Assembly: GCA_947259315.1 (NCBI GenBank)
Contig: CAMYLR010000023.1
Coordinates: 18,437-82,436 of the forward strand
Direction: 5' to 3'
DNA length: 64,000 bases
Source of the DNA: an uncultured Gemmatimonadales bacterium
GTDB lineage: Bacteria; Gemmatimonadota; Gemmatimonadetes; JACCXV01; JAHWKZ01
Below the pieces are notes generated by a model that saw nothing but the letters and a program-made list of their open reading frames with translations, was not told the DNA's origin and did not search any database. This document shows positions 1-8,524 of this stretch, in pieces (the stretch's first letter is position 1; each line of letters begins with the position of its first letter). The translations under genes were made by a program, and so were the position numbers.

Positions 1-1063
1 GGCCGTCTTCGTCGCCCCAGCCGAGCGCCTTGATGACGTGTGACGTGCTGGCCGTGTCCGATTTGCACGCCGAGCCGCTGGAGACGGCGACGTCATCCAA
101 TGAAAGCAGTAACGCTTCCCCGTCGATGTGAGGAATCGTGACGCTCAGGTTGTTGGGTAGCCGGTGCTCCCGATCGCCGTTGACGACGAGACCCTCGATC
201 TCTTCCATGAGCCGGCTCTCCAATCGATCGCGAAGCGCTGACACGCGCTGACTCTCTTCCTCGCGCTCCTGAACCGCCAACTCGAGTGCGGCCGCCATGC
301 CGACGATACCGGGCACGTTGTGTGTCCCCGACCGGACCCCGCGCTCGTGCCCGCCACCGATGATACACGGCTTGAGCTTGATGCGTCGCGGGCTCTCGCG
401 CTGGTAGAGTGCACCAATGCCCTTGGGGCCGTAGAACTTGTGCGCCGACAGCGAAAGCATGTCGACATCCAGCTCGTTAACGTCGACCGGGACTTTTCCG
501 ATCGCTTGCGTCGCATCGGTGTGCACCCAAGCGCCGATCTCGTGCGCGCGGCGCGCGATCTCGCCGATCGGATGGATGTTCCCGATCTCGTTGCTGGCCA
601 GCATCAGTGAAACCAGAACTGTATTCTCGGTGAGCGCCGCCGATAGCGCGTCGATATCGATCCGGCCGCGCTCGTCCACCGACAGCATCGTGACGTCGAA
701 GCCCTCTTCGTCCAACCGTTCCATAGGGCAAATCACGGACTTGTGCTCGGTTACGCAGCTCACGACGTGATTACCGTCGCCCGCCTCTCGTCTTGCGCAC
801 GCCGCGCCGGTTACCGCCAGGTTGTTCGATTCGGTCGAGCCACCGGTAAAGACGATCTCGGAAGCCTTGGCACCCAGCAGCTCGGCTATTCTGCGACGCG
901 AATCCTCGACCAACTCCTCAGCCGCTCGTCCAAAGACGTGACCCCGGCTCGACGAGTTGCCAAAGTTCTCGGTAAAACAGGGTAGCATCGCCTTTACGAC
1001 CCGCGGATCGCACGGCGTAGTGGAGTGGTAATCGAGGTAAACAGGACGCCTCACGCTACTCAT
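1..1063 (-). CDS. iscS: Cysteine desulfurase (IscS/NifS family), C-terminus cut by window edge
   Basis: PLP-dependent desulfurase that takes sulfur from cysteine for Fe-S clusters and tRNA thiolation. I read 354 codons from ATG at 1063 to the window edge. Family signatures seen: LDYHSTTPCDPRV near the N-terminus, FTGGSTESNN, HTDATQ, the PLP lysine in LSAHKFYGPKG, and the catalytic cysteine loop SSGSACKSDT near residue 330. Full-length family members have about 380-400 residues, so a few dozen C-terminal residues lie outside the window. The start overlaps the rnhB stop by 8 bases (ATGAGTAG), which suggests translational coupling. The loop placement resembles NifS/IscS rather than SufS. Which member it is, and whether it serves clusters or tRNA modification, cannot be told from this window. 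Confidence 0.93.
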   Translation of the reverse strand, partial: MSSVRRPVYLDYHSTTPCDPRVVKAMLPCFTENFGNSSSRGHVFGRAAEELVEDSRRRIAELLGAKASEIVFTGGSTESNNLAVTGAACARREAGDGNHVVSCVTEHKSVICPMERLDEEGFDVTMLSVDERGRIDIDALSAALTENTVLVSLMLASNEIGNIHPIGEIARRAHEIGAWVHTDATQAIGKVPVDVNELDVDMLSLSAHKFYGPKGIGALYQRESPRRIKLKPCIIGGGHERGVRSGTHNVPGIVGMAAALELAVQEREEESQRVSALRDRLESRLMEEIEGLVVNGDREHRLPNNLSVTIPHIDGEALLLSLDDVAVSSGSACKSDTASTSHVIKALGWGDEDG

Positions 1064-1976
1064 TCCCTTGCAAGAAAAGGACCTTCTCTCGTCGTGATTC
1101 GAGCAGCCTCTGAAGAAGCCGTTCCTCCGAGGCGTGAAGCGATGCGCGGGCGGCGTCCAGCGCAAACTCGGCGGCTTCTAGAGTCGAGGTCGTATCGGCT
1201 TTCGCCAGCTGTGCTTCGATGTCGCGGTACAGTGGACCCATGGCGTCGGCCTCGGCCCAGACCCGTGGAAAAGATAACCGATGGATCGGCGTGACGCCGT
1301 GTTCTCTAAGCGCCCGAATGTGCTCCGGGGTCATGTACCCCTTGTGGCGCGCGAACCCGTACTCGGGCCAGCGCCGATCGGCCTCGATTAGCAACCGATC
1401 GCGGGCCACCTTGGCGATGATCGACGCCGCGGCGATCGACCGCACGCGGCCATCGCCACCCACGATCGCCCGATGCGGCACCGGAAACGCCCGCGGGGGC
1501 CGTCCGTCCAGAAGTGCCAGGTCGACTTGACGATCGAGCTGCTCGAGCGCCAACCGCATCGCCATCAAGCTCGCTTGGTAGATGTTGATCCGATCGATCA
1601 TCCGCTCGCTGACTGCGCCCACGCCCACCGCGGTCGCGTCCGCGCGGATCGCGCGGTCGAGACGCTCCCGTTGACCCGGGTCGAGACGCTTGGAATCATC
1701 GAGCCCGTCGACGATCCAGTCCTCCGGTAGCACCACCGCAGCGGCCACCACCGGCCCCGCGATCGGCGAGACGCCGGCCTCATCGACCCCGGCAACCACG
1801 CTCCGGTCGCCAGCGAGCTCGCGTTCGGTCTCGACCAGCTTGGTGAGCCGGTGGCGCTCACGCTCACGGGCCCGGATGACCGCCAGGTACCGCCGCCCGA
1901 GCGCTTGCACGCCTGCGCGGGGGTCATCGAGCAGATAGCGAACCGTGCACCGTCCAACCGCACGCCGGCGGGACAA
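1056..1976 (-). CDS. rnhB: Ribonuclease HII with altered GRG motif
   Basis: Removes ribonucleotides misincorporated in DNA and cleaves RNA-DNA hybrids. The catalytic acidic residues are recognisable: GVDEAG, DDSK, LLDG and the Asp in VGGDGRVRSIAAASI. The conserved HKGY and HRLSF segments are also present. At 306 residues it is longer than the usual 200-250. An N-terminal part (RYLLDDPRAGVQALGRRY) recalls the extension of Bacillus-type RnhB, and about 45 charged C-terminal residues form a likely helix. The glycine-rich GRG that follows DEA in nearly all RNase HII proteins reads GVS here (DEAGVSPIAGP). Family work assigns GRG to recognition of the ribonucleotide 2'-OH. The start is TTG at 1976 with no better in-frame start seen. 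It follows rplS by 76 bases. Confidence 0.9.
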   Translation of the reverse strand: MSRRRAVGRCTVRYLLDDPRAGVQALGRRYLAVIRARERERHRLTKLVETERELAGDRSVVAGVDEAGVSPIAGPVVAAAVVLPEDWIVDGLDDSKRLDPGQRERLDRAIRADATAVGVGAVSERMIDRINIYQASLMAMRLALEQLDRQVDLALLDGRPPRAFPVPHRAIVGGDGRVRSIAAASIIAKVARDRLLIEADRRWPEYGFARHKGYMTPEHIRALREHGVTPIHRLSFPRVWAEADAMGPLYRDIEAQLAKADTTSTLEAAEFALDAARASLHASEERLLQRLLESRREKVLFLQGNE

Positions 1977-2052
1977 TGTGTCAGAGATTTCAGTTACGGA
2001 GAGTTGAGAGAGCCGGTCCTCGAGGCGGGTCAGGGTCGGAGCCGGCTGTACG

Positions 2053-2397
2053 CTAGCGTCGTCGCCGTTCGCGGATGCGAGCGGCCTTGCCGGACAGCTC
2101 GCGCAAATAGTAGAGCTTGGCTCGGCGGACGCGCCCTTCGCGAATGACGTTGATCTCGGTCACGACAGGTGAGTTGAGTGGAAAAATGCGCTCGACACCG
2201 ACTCCGTTCGAGACCTTGCGAACGGTAAAGGTCTCGCTCGGACCATCGCCCTTACGACGAATCACTACGCCTTCGAACGCTTGGAGGCGCTCTTTCTGAC
2301 CCTCAACCACGCGCACATTTACGCGCACCGTGTCGCCGGGTCGAAAGTCGGGAATGTCCTCCCGCTTTGGCTCTAATCCGAGGTCGAGATTCATCAT
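2053..2397 (-). CDS. rplS: 50S ribosomal protein L19
   Basis: Large-subunit protein near the intersubunit bridge. The 114-residue reading has L19 hallmarks: [34 protein letters not shown] and [18 protein letters not shown]. The start is one of two adjacent ATGs (2397 or 2394); a longer in-frame extension upstream to 2760 lacks L19 homology and overlaps trmD, so I reject it. It ends the conserved rpsP-rimM-trmD-rplS set. A promoter-like sequence sits directly upstream with almost no room for a 5' leader (see the promoter entry), so rplS may be transcribed separately from trmD as well as with it. Confidence 0.96.
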   Translation of the reverse strand: MMNLDLGLEPKREDIPDFRPGDTVRVNVRVVEGQKERLQAFEGVVIRRKGDGPSETFTVRKVSNGVGVERIFPLNSPVVTEINVIREGRVRRAKLYYLRELSGKAARIRERRRR

Positions 2398-2403
2398 CCT
2401 TAT

Positions 2404-2432
2404 AGTATACTGCTCACCACTTTGACCGTCAC
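2404..2432 (-). promoter_or_regulatory. Putative rplS promoter, possibly leaderless
   Basis: On the minus strand there is a -35-like GTGACG (2432-2427), a 17-base spacer and a near-consensus -10 TATACT (2409-2404). Only six bases separate the -10 from the first rplS ATG, so a normal transcription start would fall at or next to that start codon. The -35 overlaps the trmD stop codon. Promoter motif matches this short can be chance; the ideal spacing and the AT-rich -10 in GC-rich DNA favour the call. Confidence 0.45.
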
Positions 2433-3145
2433 TCACTTTTTGCTTGTTCGGCCGTGTCACTATCCTCTTCACCACTTGTCCGCCGCACCAGATCGGGGCG
2501 TCGCTCGCGCGTAATCCGCTCAGCGGCCTCACGTCGCCATCGGGCCACCGCGGCGTGGTCGCCCGAGCGCAATACCTCGGGCACATCGAGCCCGCGAAAC
2601 GTTGCCGGCCGAGTATACGATGGCGGTCCCAGCGCCCAGTCGTCGTGAAACGAGTCGCCCTGCGCACTGTCGAAGTCGCCCAACACGCCGGGCAACAGCC
2701 GGACCACGGAGTCGATAACCGCCAGCGCCGCGATCTCGCCACCCGACAACACGAAGTCACCGAGTGAGATCTCGTCGGTCACCAGCGTTTCACGAACCCG
2801 CTCGTCGACATCCTTGTAGTGCCCACACAGAAACGTCAGCTCCGGTGCGACCGCCAGCTTGACCGCCACCTGATGCGTGAACGGCCGGCCGCGAGCCGAC
2901 AGCAGAATGAACGGATCCGGCTCTTCGAGCGCTTCGTACGCGTGGAAAACCGGCTCCGGCTTGAGCACCATGCCGCCGCCGCCGCCGTACGGGTAATCAT
3001 CGACCTGCTCACCTTCGGGCACGAACTCCCGCAGATCGATCACCTCGTACGAGAACGACCCCTTCGAGCGCGCCCGACCCGTGATCGACTGCTTGAGCGG
3101 CTGGGTGAAGTAGTCCGGAAACAGGGTCACGATGTTGACGTGCAC
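2429..3145 (-). CDS. trmD: tRNA (guanine-N1)-methyltransferase TrmD
   Basis: Methylates G37 of tRNAs that read codons starting with C or other selected bases, which prevents +1 frameshifting. The SPOUT/knot features are present: N-terminal [58 protein letters not shown] and a C-terminal domain with [22 protein letters not shown] prefer the GTG at 3145 over the longer start at 3163, because it gives the canonical N-terminus and has GGAGGAG eight bases upstream. That start is separated from the rimM stop by only two bases, so the pair is probably coupled. Length is 238 residues, usual for the family. Confidence 0.95.
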   Translation of the reverse strand: MHVNIVTLFPDYFTQPLKQSITGRARSKGSFSYEVIDLREFVPEGEQVDDYPYGGGGGMVLKPEPVFHAYEALEEPDPFILLSARGRPFTHQVAVKLAVAPELTFLCGHYKDVDERVRETLVTDEISLGDFVLSGGEIAALAVIDSVVRLLPGVLGDFDSAQGDSFHDDWALGPPSYTRPATFRGLDVPEVLRSGDHAAVARWRREAAERITRERRPDLVRRTSGEEDSDTAEQAKSE

Positions 3146-3147
3146 GA

Positions 3148-3651
3148 TTACAGCTCCTCCCACCCTTCGGGCGGGCTCACGACGATCGTCGTCGCATCGA
3201 CGTGACGAACGAAGGCCTCTACAAACGGCAAGAACCGACGCTGACCGCCGGGCTCGCCGATCTCCAACAACACCGGTCCCTCGGACTCGATCACCGATAT
3301 CACATCGCCAAACGAGCGACCGGTTTCATCCTTCACCTCGCACCCCACCAACGCGTGCAGAAAAAACTCGTCCTCGGCTTGCGCCTGGACCGCTTCGTCG
3401 TGCGGTATCAGCAGGTAATAACCGCTCCGCTGCTCGGCGTGCGTGCGGTCATCGATCCGATCGAGCTTGAGTAACCAGCGTTGCTTGTGACGCCGGCTGG
3501 CCACGATCGACACCGACACGCCGTCCGCATCCGCGTCGGGCGCCAGTACGAGGGTGCGCCCGACGGCGAACCGCTCTTCGTGCTCGGTCATCGGTTCGAC
3601 CTGGACCTCGCCCTTGATCCCGTGGGCTTTCACGATCCGGCCCACCACCAC
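3148..3651 (-). CDS. rimM: Ribosome maturation factor RimM
   Basis: Helps 30S head assembly by binding S19/16S rRNA. The 167-residue product has the RimM N-terminal barrel (VVGRIVKAHGIKGEVQVEP) and a C-terminal PRC-barrel (FFLHALVGCEVKDE, VLLEIGEPGGQRRFLPFVEAFV). It lies between rpsP (22-base gap) and trmD, as in many bacteria. The start is one of several consecutive GTG codons near 3651, with a GGAG six bases upstream; a shift of one or two codons is possible. Confidence 0.93.
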   Translation of the reverse strand: MVVGRIVKAHGIKGEVQVEPMTEHEERFAVGRTLVLAPDADADGVSVSIVASRRHKQRWLLKLDRIDDRTHAEQRSGYYLLIPHDEAVQAQAEDEFFLHALVGCEVKDETGRSFGDVISVIESEGPVLLEIGEPGGQRRFLPFVEAFVRHVDATTIVVSPPEGWEEL

Positions 3652-3673
3652 CAGCGTCTCCGGCGTCGTCAGG

Positions 3674-4117
3674 CTACCCCTCCGTTGTCTGCTCTGCGTC
3701 GTCCGCGATCTCGGTAGCCGGCTCGACGACGGGTTCGGGTGCTGGCGCCGGTTCGGGTGCTGGTACCGGTTCGGATGGGGGTTCGGGTTCGAGCGTTGGC
3801 GCGGGCTCAGGCGCCGGCGCCGCTACAGGCTCTGGCCGCGGCGCTTCCACCGGCCACTCGCCGGTTTTGAATCGCTGCCAAACGCCGACCTGGGCGAGCA
3901 GCGAGCGAGCGCTGTCGCTCGGCTTGGCGCCCATCTCCAACCACTCCAGCGCTTTGTCGCGGTCGATGTTGATATCGGCCGGGTCAACGCGCGGATTGTA
4001 CGTCCCGATCGTGTCCAGGAACCGACCGTCACGGGGGCTCCTGGAATCCGCCACCACGAGGCGATAATGAGGTTGCTTCTTGGCGCCCATGCGCCGCAAT
4101 CGAATGCGTACTGCCAC
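3674..4117 (-). CDS. rpsP: 30S ribosomal protein S16 with long Pro/Glu-rich tail
   Basis: Small-subunit assembly protein. Residues 1 to about 85 are a normal S16 ([52 protein letters not shown]). The family is usually 80-90 residues, but this one reaches 147. The extra 60 residues are low-complexity Pro-Glu-Ala built on repeats of PEPAPAPEP type, ending in an acidic stretch. The tail is in frame and meets rimM after 22 bases, so it is not an obvious frameshift. Such a tail would be disordered, solvent-exposed and acidic. Its role is unknown. Confidence 0.94.
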   Translation of the reverse strand: MAVRIRLRRMGAKKQPHYRLVVADSRSPRDGRFLDTIGTYNPRVDPADINIDRDKALEWLEMGAKPSDSARSLLAQVGVWQRFKTGEWPVEAPRPEPVAAPAPEPAPTLEPEPPSEPVPAPEPAPAPEPVVEPATEIADDAEQTTEG

Positions 4118-4120
4118 CCG

Positions 4121-5434
4121 TTACCTCCTTTGACGCTGAGATCCCAGCGTCGTCTTGAGTGTCTTCATCATCTTGTTCATCTCGCCAAACTGCTTCATGA
4201 GCTGGTTGACCTCTTGAACCGAAGTGCCGCTGCCGTTCGCGATCCGCTTCCGACGGCTGCCATCGAGCAGCTTCGGGTTGCGCCGCTCAGCCGGTGTCAT
4301 CGACAGGATGATCGCCTCGATGCGCTTTAGTCGGCTCGGGTCGACATCGACATCCCGCAGCTGCTTACCGACGCCGGGGATCATCCCGATCAACCCCTGC
4401 AGGGGTCCCATCCGCTCCAACTGCCGCAACGCGGTGAGGAAGTCTTCCAGATCGAGTTTTCCGCGGCCGACCTTTTTCTCGAGTTGGCTAGCGTCCTCGA
4501 CATCGATCGCTTCCTGGGCTTTCTCGACCAGCGATACGACGTCGCCACGATCGAGGATCCGCCCTGCCATGCGGTCGGGATGAAACGGTTCCAGGCCGTC
4601 GGTTCGCTCCCCGACGCCGATGAACTTGATCGGCAAACCGGTCACCGCATGGATCGATAGCGCCGCACCGCCACGCGCATCGCCGTCGAGCTTGGTCAGA
4701 ATCACGCCCGTCAGCGGCAGCCTGGCGCCAAACGTTTCGGCGATCTGCACTGCGTCGTGACCGGTCATCCCGTCGGCGACCAGGAGCAGCTCGTGAGGCG
4801 TGACCATCTGGACGACACGATCGAGCTCATCCATCATCGCGTCGTCGATGTGCAGCCGACCTGCGGTATCGACGATGACGACGTTGCGCTTGTCGGCCCG
4901 CGCTCGCTCGACGCCCGCCTGGGCCAAGCGCTCAACCTGAGTCTCGTTGCGATCCGATACCACCGGCAAATCGAGCTGGCGCGCCAACGTCTCGAGCTGA
5001 TCGATCGCCGCCGGTCGGTAGACATCGGCCGCCACCAGTAGCGGTCGCCGCCCGCGCTTCGCCATGCGGTGGGCGAGCTTGGCCGCGGTCGTCGTCTTGC
5101 CGGATCCTTGCAACCCGACCAGGGCGATCACCGTGGGCGGTTGCCGTGACTCTTCGAGCGGCGCGTTGGCGCCGCCCAATAGATCGACCAACTCGTCGTG
5201 CACGATCTTGATGACTTGCTGTGCCGGAGTGACCGACCGGGTGATCTCTTTTCCGCGGGCGCGCTCGGCTACCCGGGCGCAGAAATCCTTAGCCACCCGG
5301 TAGTGGACATCGGCCTCGAGGAGCGCGCGTCGGACCTCGCGCATCCCCTCGGTGATGACCTCTTCGTCGAGAACTCCGCGGCTCCGAAAGCGCGCCAGCG
5401 CGCCATCGAGTTTGGCACTCAGCTCGTCGAACAT
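4121..5434 (-). CDS. ffh: Signal recognition particle protein Ffh
   Basis: SRP GTPase that binds signal peptides and 4.5S RNA and targets ribosomes to FtsY and SecYEG. The 437 residues comprise an N domain (1-90), a G domain with P-loop GLQGSGKTTTAAKLA, DTAGRL and TKLDGDARGG, and an M domain from about 300 with GMIPGVGKQL, the RNA-binding SRRKRIANGSG segment and QFGEMNKMMKTL. It stops soon after the M domain, without a long Met-rich tail. It is three bases from rpsP and so probably starts a transcript covering rpsP-rimM-trmD. No 4.5S RNA gene was recognised nearby. Confidence 0.96.
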   Translation of the reverse strand: MFDELSAKLDGALARFRSRGVLDEEVITEGMREVRRALLEADVHYRVAKDFCARVAERARGKEITRSVTPAQQVIKIVHDELVDLLGGANAPLEESRQPPTVIALVGLQGSGKTTTAAKLAHRMAKRGRRPLLVAADVYRPAAIDQLETLARQLDLPVVSDRNETQVERLAQAGVERARADKRNVVIVDTAGRLHIDDAMMDELDRVVQMVTPHELLLVADGMTGHDAVQIAETFGARLPLTGVILTKLDGDARGGAALSIHAVTGLPIKFIGVGERTDGLEPFHPDRMAGRILDRGDVVSLVEKAQEAIDVEDASQLEKKVGRGKLDLEDFLTALRQLERMGPLQGLIGMIPGVGKQLRDVDVDPSRLKRIEAIILSMTPAERRNPKLLDGSRRKRIANGSGTSVQEVNQLMKQFGEMNKMMKTLKTTLGSQRQRR

Positions 5435-5545
5435 CGTTTCCCGTGATAAAACGGTCGCGGATCGTGCGCCGGCGTTCGGCGCCGCCCTCGTAGTCCGGGC
5501 CGTCCCGGAGAACGAAGGAAAGCGAATAGGCGAACCAATCTAGCC
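5435..5545. other. Intergenic spacer upstream of ffh
   Basis: This 111-base gap separates nhaC from ffh. It contains two short inverted repeats, GCGCCG-GCGTT-CGGCGC and CCGGG-CCGT-CCCGG, which can form small hairpins after the nhaC stop on the minus strand. Neither is followed by a T tract, so factor-independent termination is doubtful. The ffh promoter presumably also lies here, with an AT-rich TTTTAT on the minus strand about 18 bases before the start. Confidence 0.35.
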
Positions 5546-7084
5546 CTAGATCAGAATCGCAGCCACCAGAATGTAGAGCAGGCCGCCGAGCGTCGCGGCG
5601 GCTATCGCCAGCGGGAGTTGGGTCAAGACGTGATCCATCAAATCACAACCGGTGGCCAGCGACGACAGGATGGTGGTATCCGAGATCGGCGAGCATTGGT
5701 CGCCGAACACGCTCCCACCGGTGACCGCGCCAAAGCAGAGCGCCAGGTAGGTGGGGTCCGGTTGTACCGCCCACGCTAGCGGTATCGCGACCGGGAAGAT
5801 GACCGCGTAGGTCCCCCACGACGTTCCGGTCGAGAACGCGACGACCATGCAGAGAAAGAGCAACGCCGCGGGCAAGATGACCGGCGGAACCGCGCCAAAC
5901 GTCTCGACGATGTAGGGTGCCGTACCGACCGCATCGGCGACCGACTTGAGCGTTACCGCGAGCGCCAGCACCACCGCCCCGATCGTGACGCCGCGCCAAC
6001 CCGATAGCAGTCCTTCGATCACGGCGTGAAGCCGCATCCCCTTGATGAGCGCTACCGCCACGCCGACCAGAACCGCCAACACGAACGCCTCGGCGATCGG
6101 CAACGACAGCGCCGACGACTCTCGCTGGCCGAGCACGAAGTAGCTGATTACAAACGGGCCGATCGCCACGCCGAGCAGTGTCCCGATCGGCGCGAAGAAG
6201 TCGATCAGTCCGGGGTGGTAGTCGTAGGGCGGATCGATGCGCGTCAAATCGTCGGCCGCCATCGGAGTGGCACCGGGTCGATCGAGCACCCCCGTCTCGC
6301 GCGCTCGCTGGCGCGCGGTTGCCATTCGACGCCCGGTAAGCCGGCCCATTTTGTCACCCGCGAACAGCAGGGTGAACAAGATCGCGAAGATCGCATAGAA
6401 GTTGAACGGCAGCGCACGGAAGAAGAACGCGATCGCATCAGACTGAGTGGCCAGCACCGGGACGCTACCGGCGACCAGCCCGCCGACGTAGATCGGCCAC
6501 ACGTTGAACGGGATCAGCGTCGCCGCCGGCGACGCCGTCGAGTCGACGACATAAGCCAGCTCCTCGTGGGCCACCCGGTGCCGGTCGGAGACCGGGCGCA
6601 CGGTCGTCCCGGTCAACACCGTGCTGATCGTGCCACCTTGATGGAAGACGAGTCCCATGACCCAGGCAAAAAGCTTGGCCGACCGCGGTCCAGTCGCGAC
6701 CCGCTTGCCAGCCCATGATGCGAACCGCTGAGCGCCACCGGTTTTGGTCCACAACCCGATCAGCCCGCCCAACGACCACAGATACACGAGCAGAATGAGC
6801 GCGTAGTTCTCCGATCCGACCGATGGGATGAGGAACCCTTGGACGATGTTGAGCTCGCCGCTGATGACGCCGCCCAGCACGATGCCGACAAACAAGGCCG
6901 TAATGACCTCGCGCAACGCGAAGGCGAGCACCAGCGTGACCAGCGGGGGGACGACCGACCACGCGCCGTAGTGCACTCCATTGGTGGGAAACCGACCGGT
7001 GAGAGTGACACCGATCGCGACGAGCGCGACCCCAAGCAGTAAGACCCGCCACCGAAACCCACGGCCGGACCGTTTATCCGTCAC
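5546..7084 (-). CDS. NhaC-family Na+/H+ antiporter
   Basis: Inner-membrane cation/proton exchanger of 512 residues with about a dozen hydrophobic segments. The NhaC-type pattern includes LLVYLWSLGGLIGLWTKTGG, a conserved GLVFHQGGTISTVLTGTT loop, DSTASPAATLIPFNVWP, and near the C-terminus FSTGTSWGTYAVIFPVAIPL and GSVFGDQCSPISDTTILSS. The start is GTG at 7084. It follows rpe by ten bases, so it could be transcribed with the housekeeping operon although it has no clear functional link to it. Substrate ion is inferred from the family; lactate/malate-linked NhaC relatives exist. Confidence 0.85.
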   Translation of the reverse strand: MTDKRSGRGFRWRVLLLGVALVAIGVTLTGRFPTNGVHYGAWSVVPPLVTLVLAFALREVITALFVGIVLGGVISGELNIVQGFLIPSVGSENYALILLVYLWSLGGLIGLWTKTGGAQRFASWAGKRVATGPRSAKLFAWVMGLVFHQGGTISTVLTGTTVRPVSDRHRVAHEELAYVVDSTASPAATLIPFNVWPIYVGGLVAGSVPVLATQSDAIAFFFRALPFNFYAIFAILFTLLFAGDKMGRLTGRRMATARQRARETGVLDRPGATPMAADDLTRIDPPYDYHPGLIDFFAPIGTLLGVAIGPFVISYFVLGQRESSALSLPIAEAFVLAVLVGVAVALIKGMRLHAVIEGLLSGWRGVTIGAVVLALAVTLKSVADAVGTAPYIVETFGAVPPVILPAALLFLCMVVAFSTGTSWGTYAVIFPVAIPLAWAVQPDPTYLALCFGAVTGGSVFGDQCSPISDTTILSSLATGCDLMDHVLTQLPLAIAAATLGGLLYILVAAILI

Positions 7085-7094
7085 GCCGGGGGCG

Positions 7095-7763
7095 TCAATC
7101 GACTGTCGCTTGACGTAGCGCGCGCGTACGCGCCGCCGGGTCGTCGCCGCCGTAAACGCCAGAGCCGCTGACGAGCACGTCGGCTCCCGCTCGCACGACG
7201 TCGGCCGCGTTGTCGGCGGTTATGCCGCCATCGACCTCGAGCCACGGGCGGCTGTCCTCGGGCAACCGATCGATCCGCTGGCGAGCGATCCGCAGCCGGT
7301 CCAACGACTCGGAGATGAACCGCTGTCCTGACCAACCGGGATTGACGCTCATGACGAGCAACAAGTCGAACGCTCCCCACACCGCGTCGACCGCGCTCAG
7401 CGGCGTACCCGGGTTGATCGCCACACCCGCTTTGACACCCAACTCGCGAACGCGTTGAAGCTGGCGGTGGAGGTGGGTCGTGGCCTCGGCGTGAACGGTC
7501 AAGATGTCGGCACCGGCGTCGACATATTCGTCGAAGTACTGCTCCGGTCGTTCAACCATCAGGTGAACATCGATCGGGACGTCGACCGTCCGTTCGGCGG
7601 TCTTTATCATCGCCGCGCCGAACGTCAAGTTGGGGACGAAGTGGCCGTCCATGACATCGACGTGGATCCAATCGGCCCCGCCCTCGACGACGGCGACGAT
7701 CTCATCCGCCAACCGATCAAAGTCCGCAGCCAGCACGGACGGTGCGATCATGACCCCGCTCAC
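7095..7763 (-). CDS. rpe: Ribulose-phosphate 3-epimerase
   Basis: Interconverts ribulose-5-phosphate and xylulose-5-phosphate in the pentose phosphate pathway. A 222-residue TIM barrel with APSVLAADFDRLADEI, the metal-binding HVDVMDGHFVPNLTFG, DVHLMVERPEQY, LVMSVNPGWSGQRFI and EVDGGITADNA. All expected metal ligands (His, Asp, His, Asp) are visible. The GTG at 7763 overlaps the stop of the PASTA gene as GTGA; an internal ATG four codons later is an alternative. rsmB-PASTA-rpe is a recurring order next to fmt. Confidence 0.95.
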   Translation of the reverse strand: MSGVMIAPSVLAADFDRLADEIVAVVEGGADWIHVDVMDGHFVPNLTFGAAMIKTAERTVDVPIDVHLMVERPEQYFDEYVDAGADILTVHAEATTHLHRQLQRVRELGVKAGVAINPGTPLSAVDAVWGAFDLLLVMSVNPGWSGQRFISESLDRLRIARQRIDRLPEDSRPWLEVDGGITADNAADVVRAGADVLVSGSGVYGGDDPAARTRALRQATVD

Positions 7764-8524
7764 GGATCCACCCGACCGAGCTCGAGCCGCGCCGCCGAGC
7801 CGGTGTGGACGTGTTGGCCCGGCCGCGGCTGTTGACCGGTTACGACGGTCGGTCCCGCGACACCCTGTTGGTCGGGACTCGATGAGCCCACTTGGCCGAC
7901 CGTGATCCCGTAGGCGAGCAGCGTGTCACGAGCGGCCCTCAACCCCAGACCGCGGACGTCGGGCATCTCGACCAGCGTGCCACCCTGGCTTATGACCATC
8001 GTGACCTCGACGCCGGGTTCGATTTCAGTACCCGCCGGTGGCACCGTCTCGACGATCGTCCCCCACGGGTGCAACTCGCTCGGTCTTTGTCGAGTGGGTG
8101 TGATCGCGAGACCGAGTCGGGACAAGATCTCCTCCCCCAGCTCGGGCTCGACGCCGGCCAGATCGGGCAGCACGGTTGGCTCAGTGCCGCGACTGACGAG
8201 CACCCACACCGTATCACCGCGGGGACGATAGAAACCCGGCGGCGGCAGCTGGTAGAGCACCCGACCTGCTTCGACATCAGCGCTCCGGCGCTCGCCACCC
8301 GGTGTGACGACGTACCCCTCGGCCTCGGCTTTGTCACGCGCCCGATCGAGCTCCATTTGACCCAGGTTCGGCACCCGGTTGATGCGACCCTGAACCAGAG
8401 TGTCAGGCAAAAAGAAGAGTTGCGCCGCGATGTAACCGACCAATAGTGCGCCGATCACGGTCGCCACGATCGCCAGCGGGATCTGCCAGGTTGCGCTCCC
8501 GACGCGGGGTGGCAGCGCGCTCAC
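7760..8524 (-). CDS. PASTA-domain membrane protein
   Basis: One transmembrane helix near residues 15-38 is followed by about three PASTA repeats (roughly 48-112, 113-180 and 181-250; for example PNLGQMELDRARDKAEAEG, LPDLAGVEPELGEEILSRLG, MPDVRGLGLRAARDTLLAYG). PASTA domains bind peptidoglycan or muropeptides in kinases and penicillin-binding proteins. Here there is no kinase or transpeptidase domain, so it is a stand-alone anchored sensor or scaffold. It overlaps rsmB and rpe by four bases each (GTGA type). Function is unknown; envelope location is inferred. Confidence 0.85.
   Translation of the reverse strand: MSALPPRVGSATWQIPLAIVATVIGALLVGYIAAQLFFLPDTLVQGRINRVPNLGQMELDRARDKAEAEGYVVTPGGERRSADVEAGRVLYQLPPPGFYRPRGDTVWVLVSRGTEPTVLPDLAGVEPELGEEILSRLGLAITPTRQRPSELHPWGTIVETVPPAGTEIEPGVEVTMVISQGGTLVEMPDVRGLGLRAARDTLLAYGITVGQVGSSSPDQQGVAGPTVVTGQQPRPGQHVHTGSAARLELGRVDP

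Noticed and set aside
2053-2760. A 235-residue frame containing L19 at its end
   Set aside because: The upstream 120 residues lack homology and are antisense-like or out of frame to trmD; the L19 start at 2397/2394 is canonical.
5546-7084. Several plus- and other-frame long frames over nhaC (for example 6026-6718 plus)
   Set aside because: They are shadows of a strong membrane-protein frame, rich in Arg/His/Asp with no recognisable motif.
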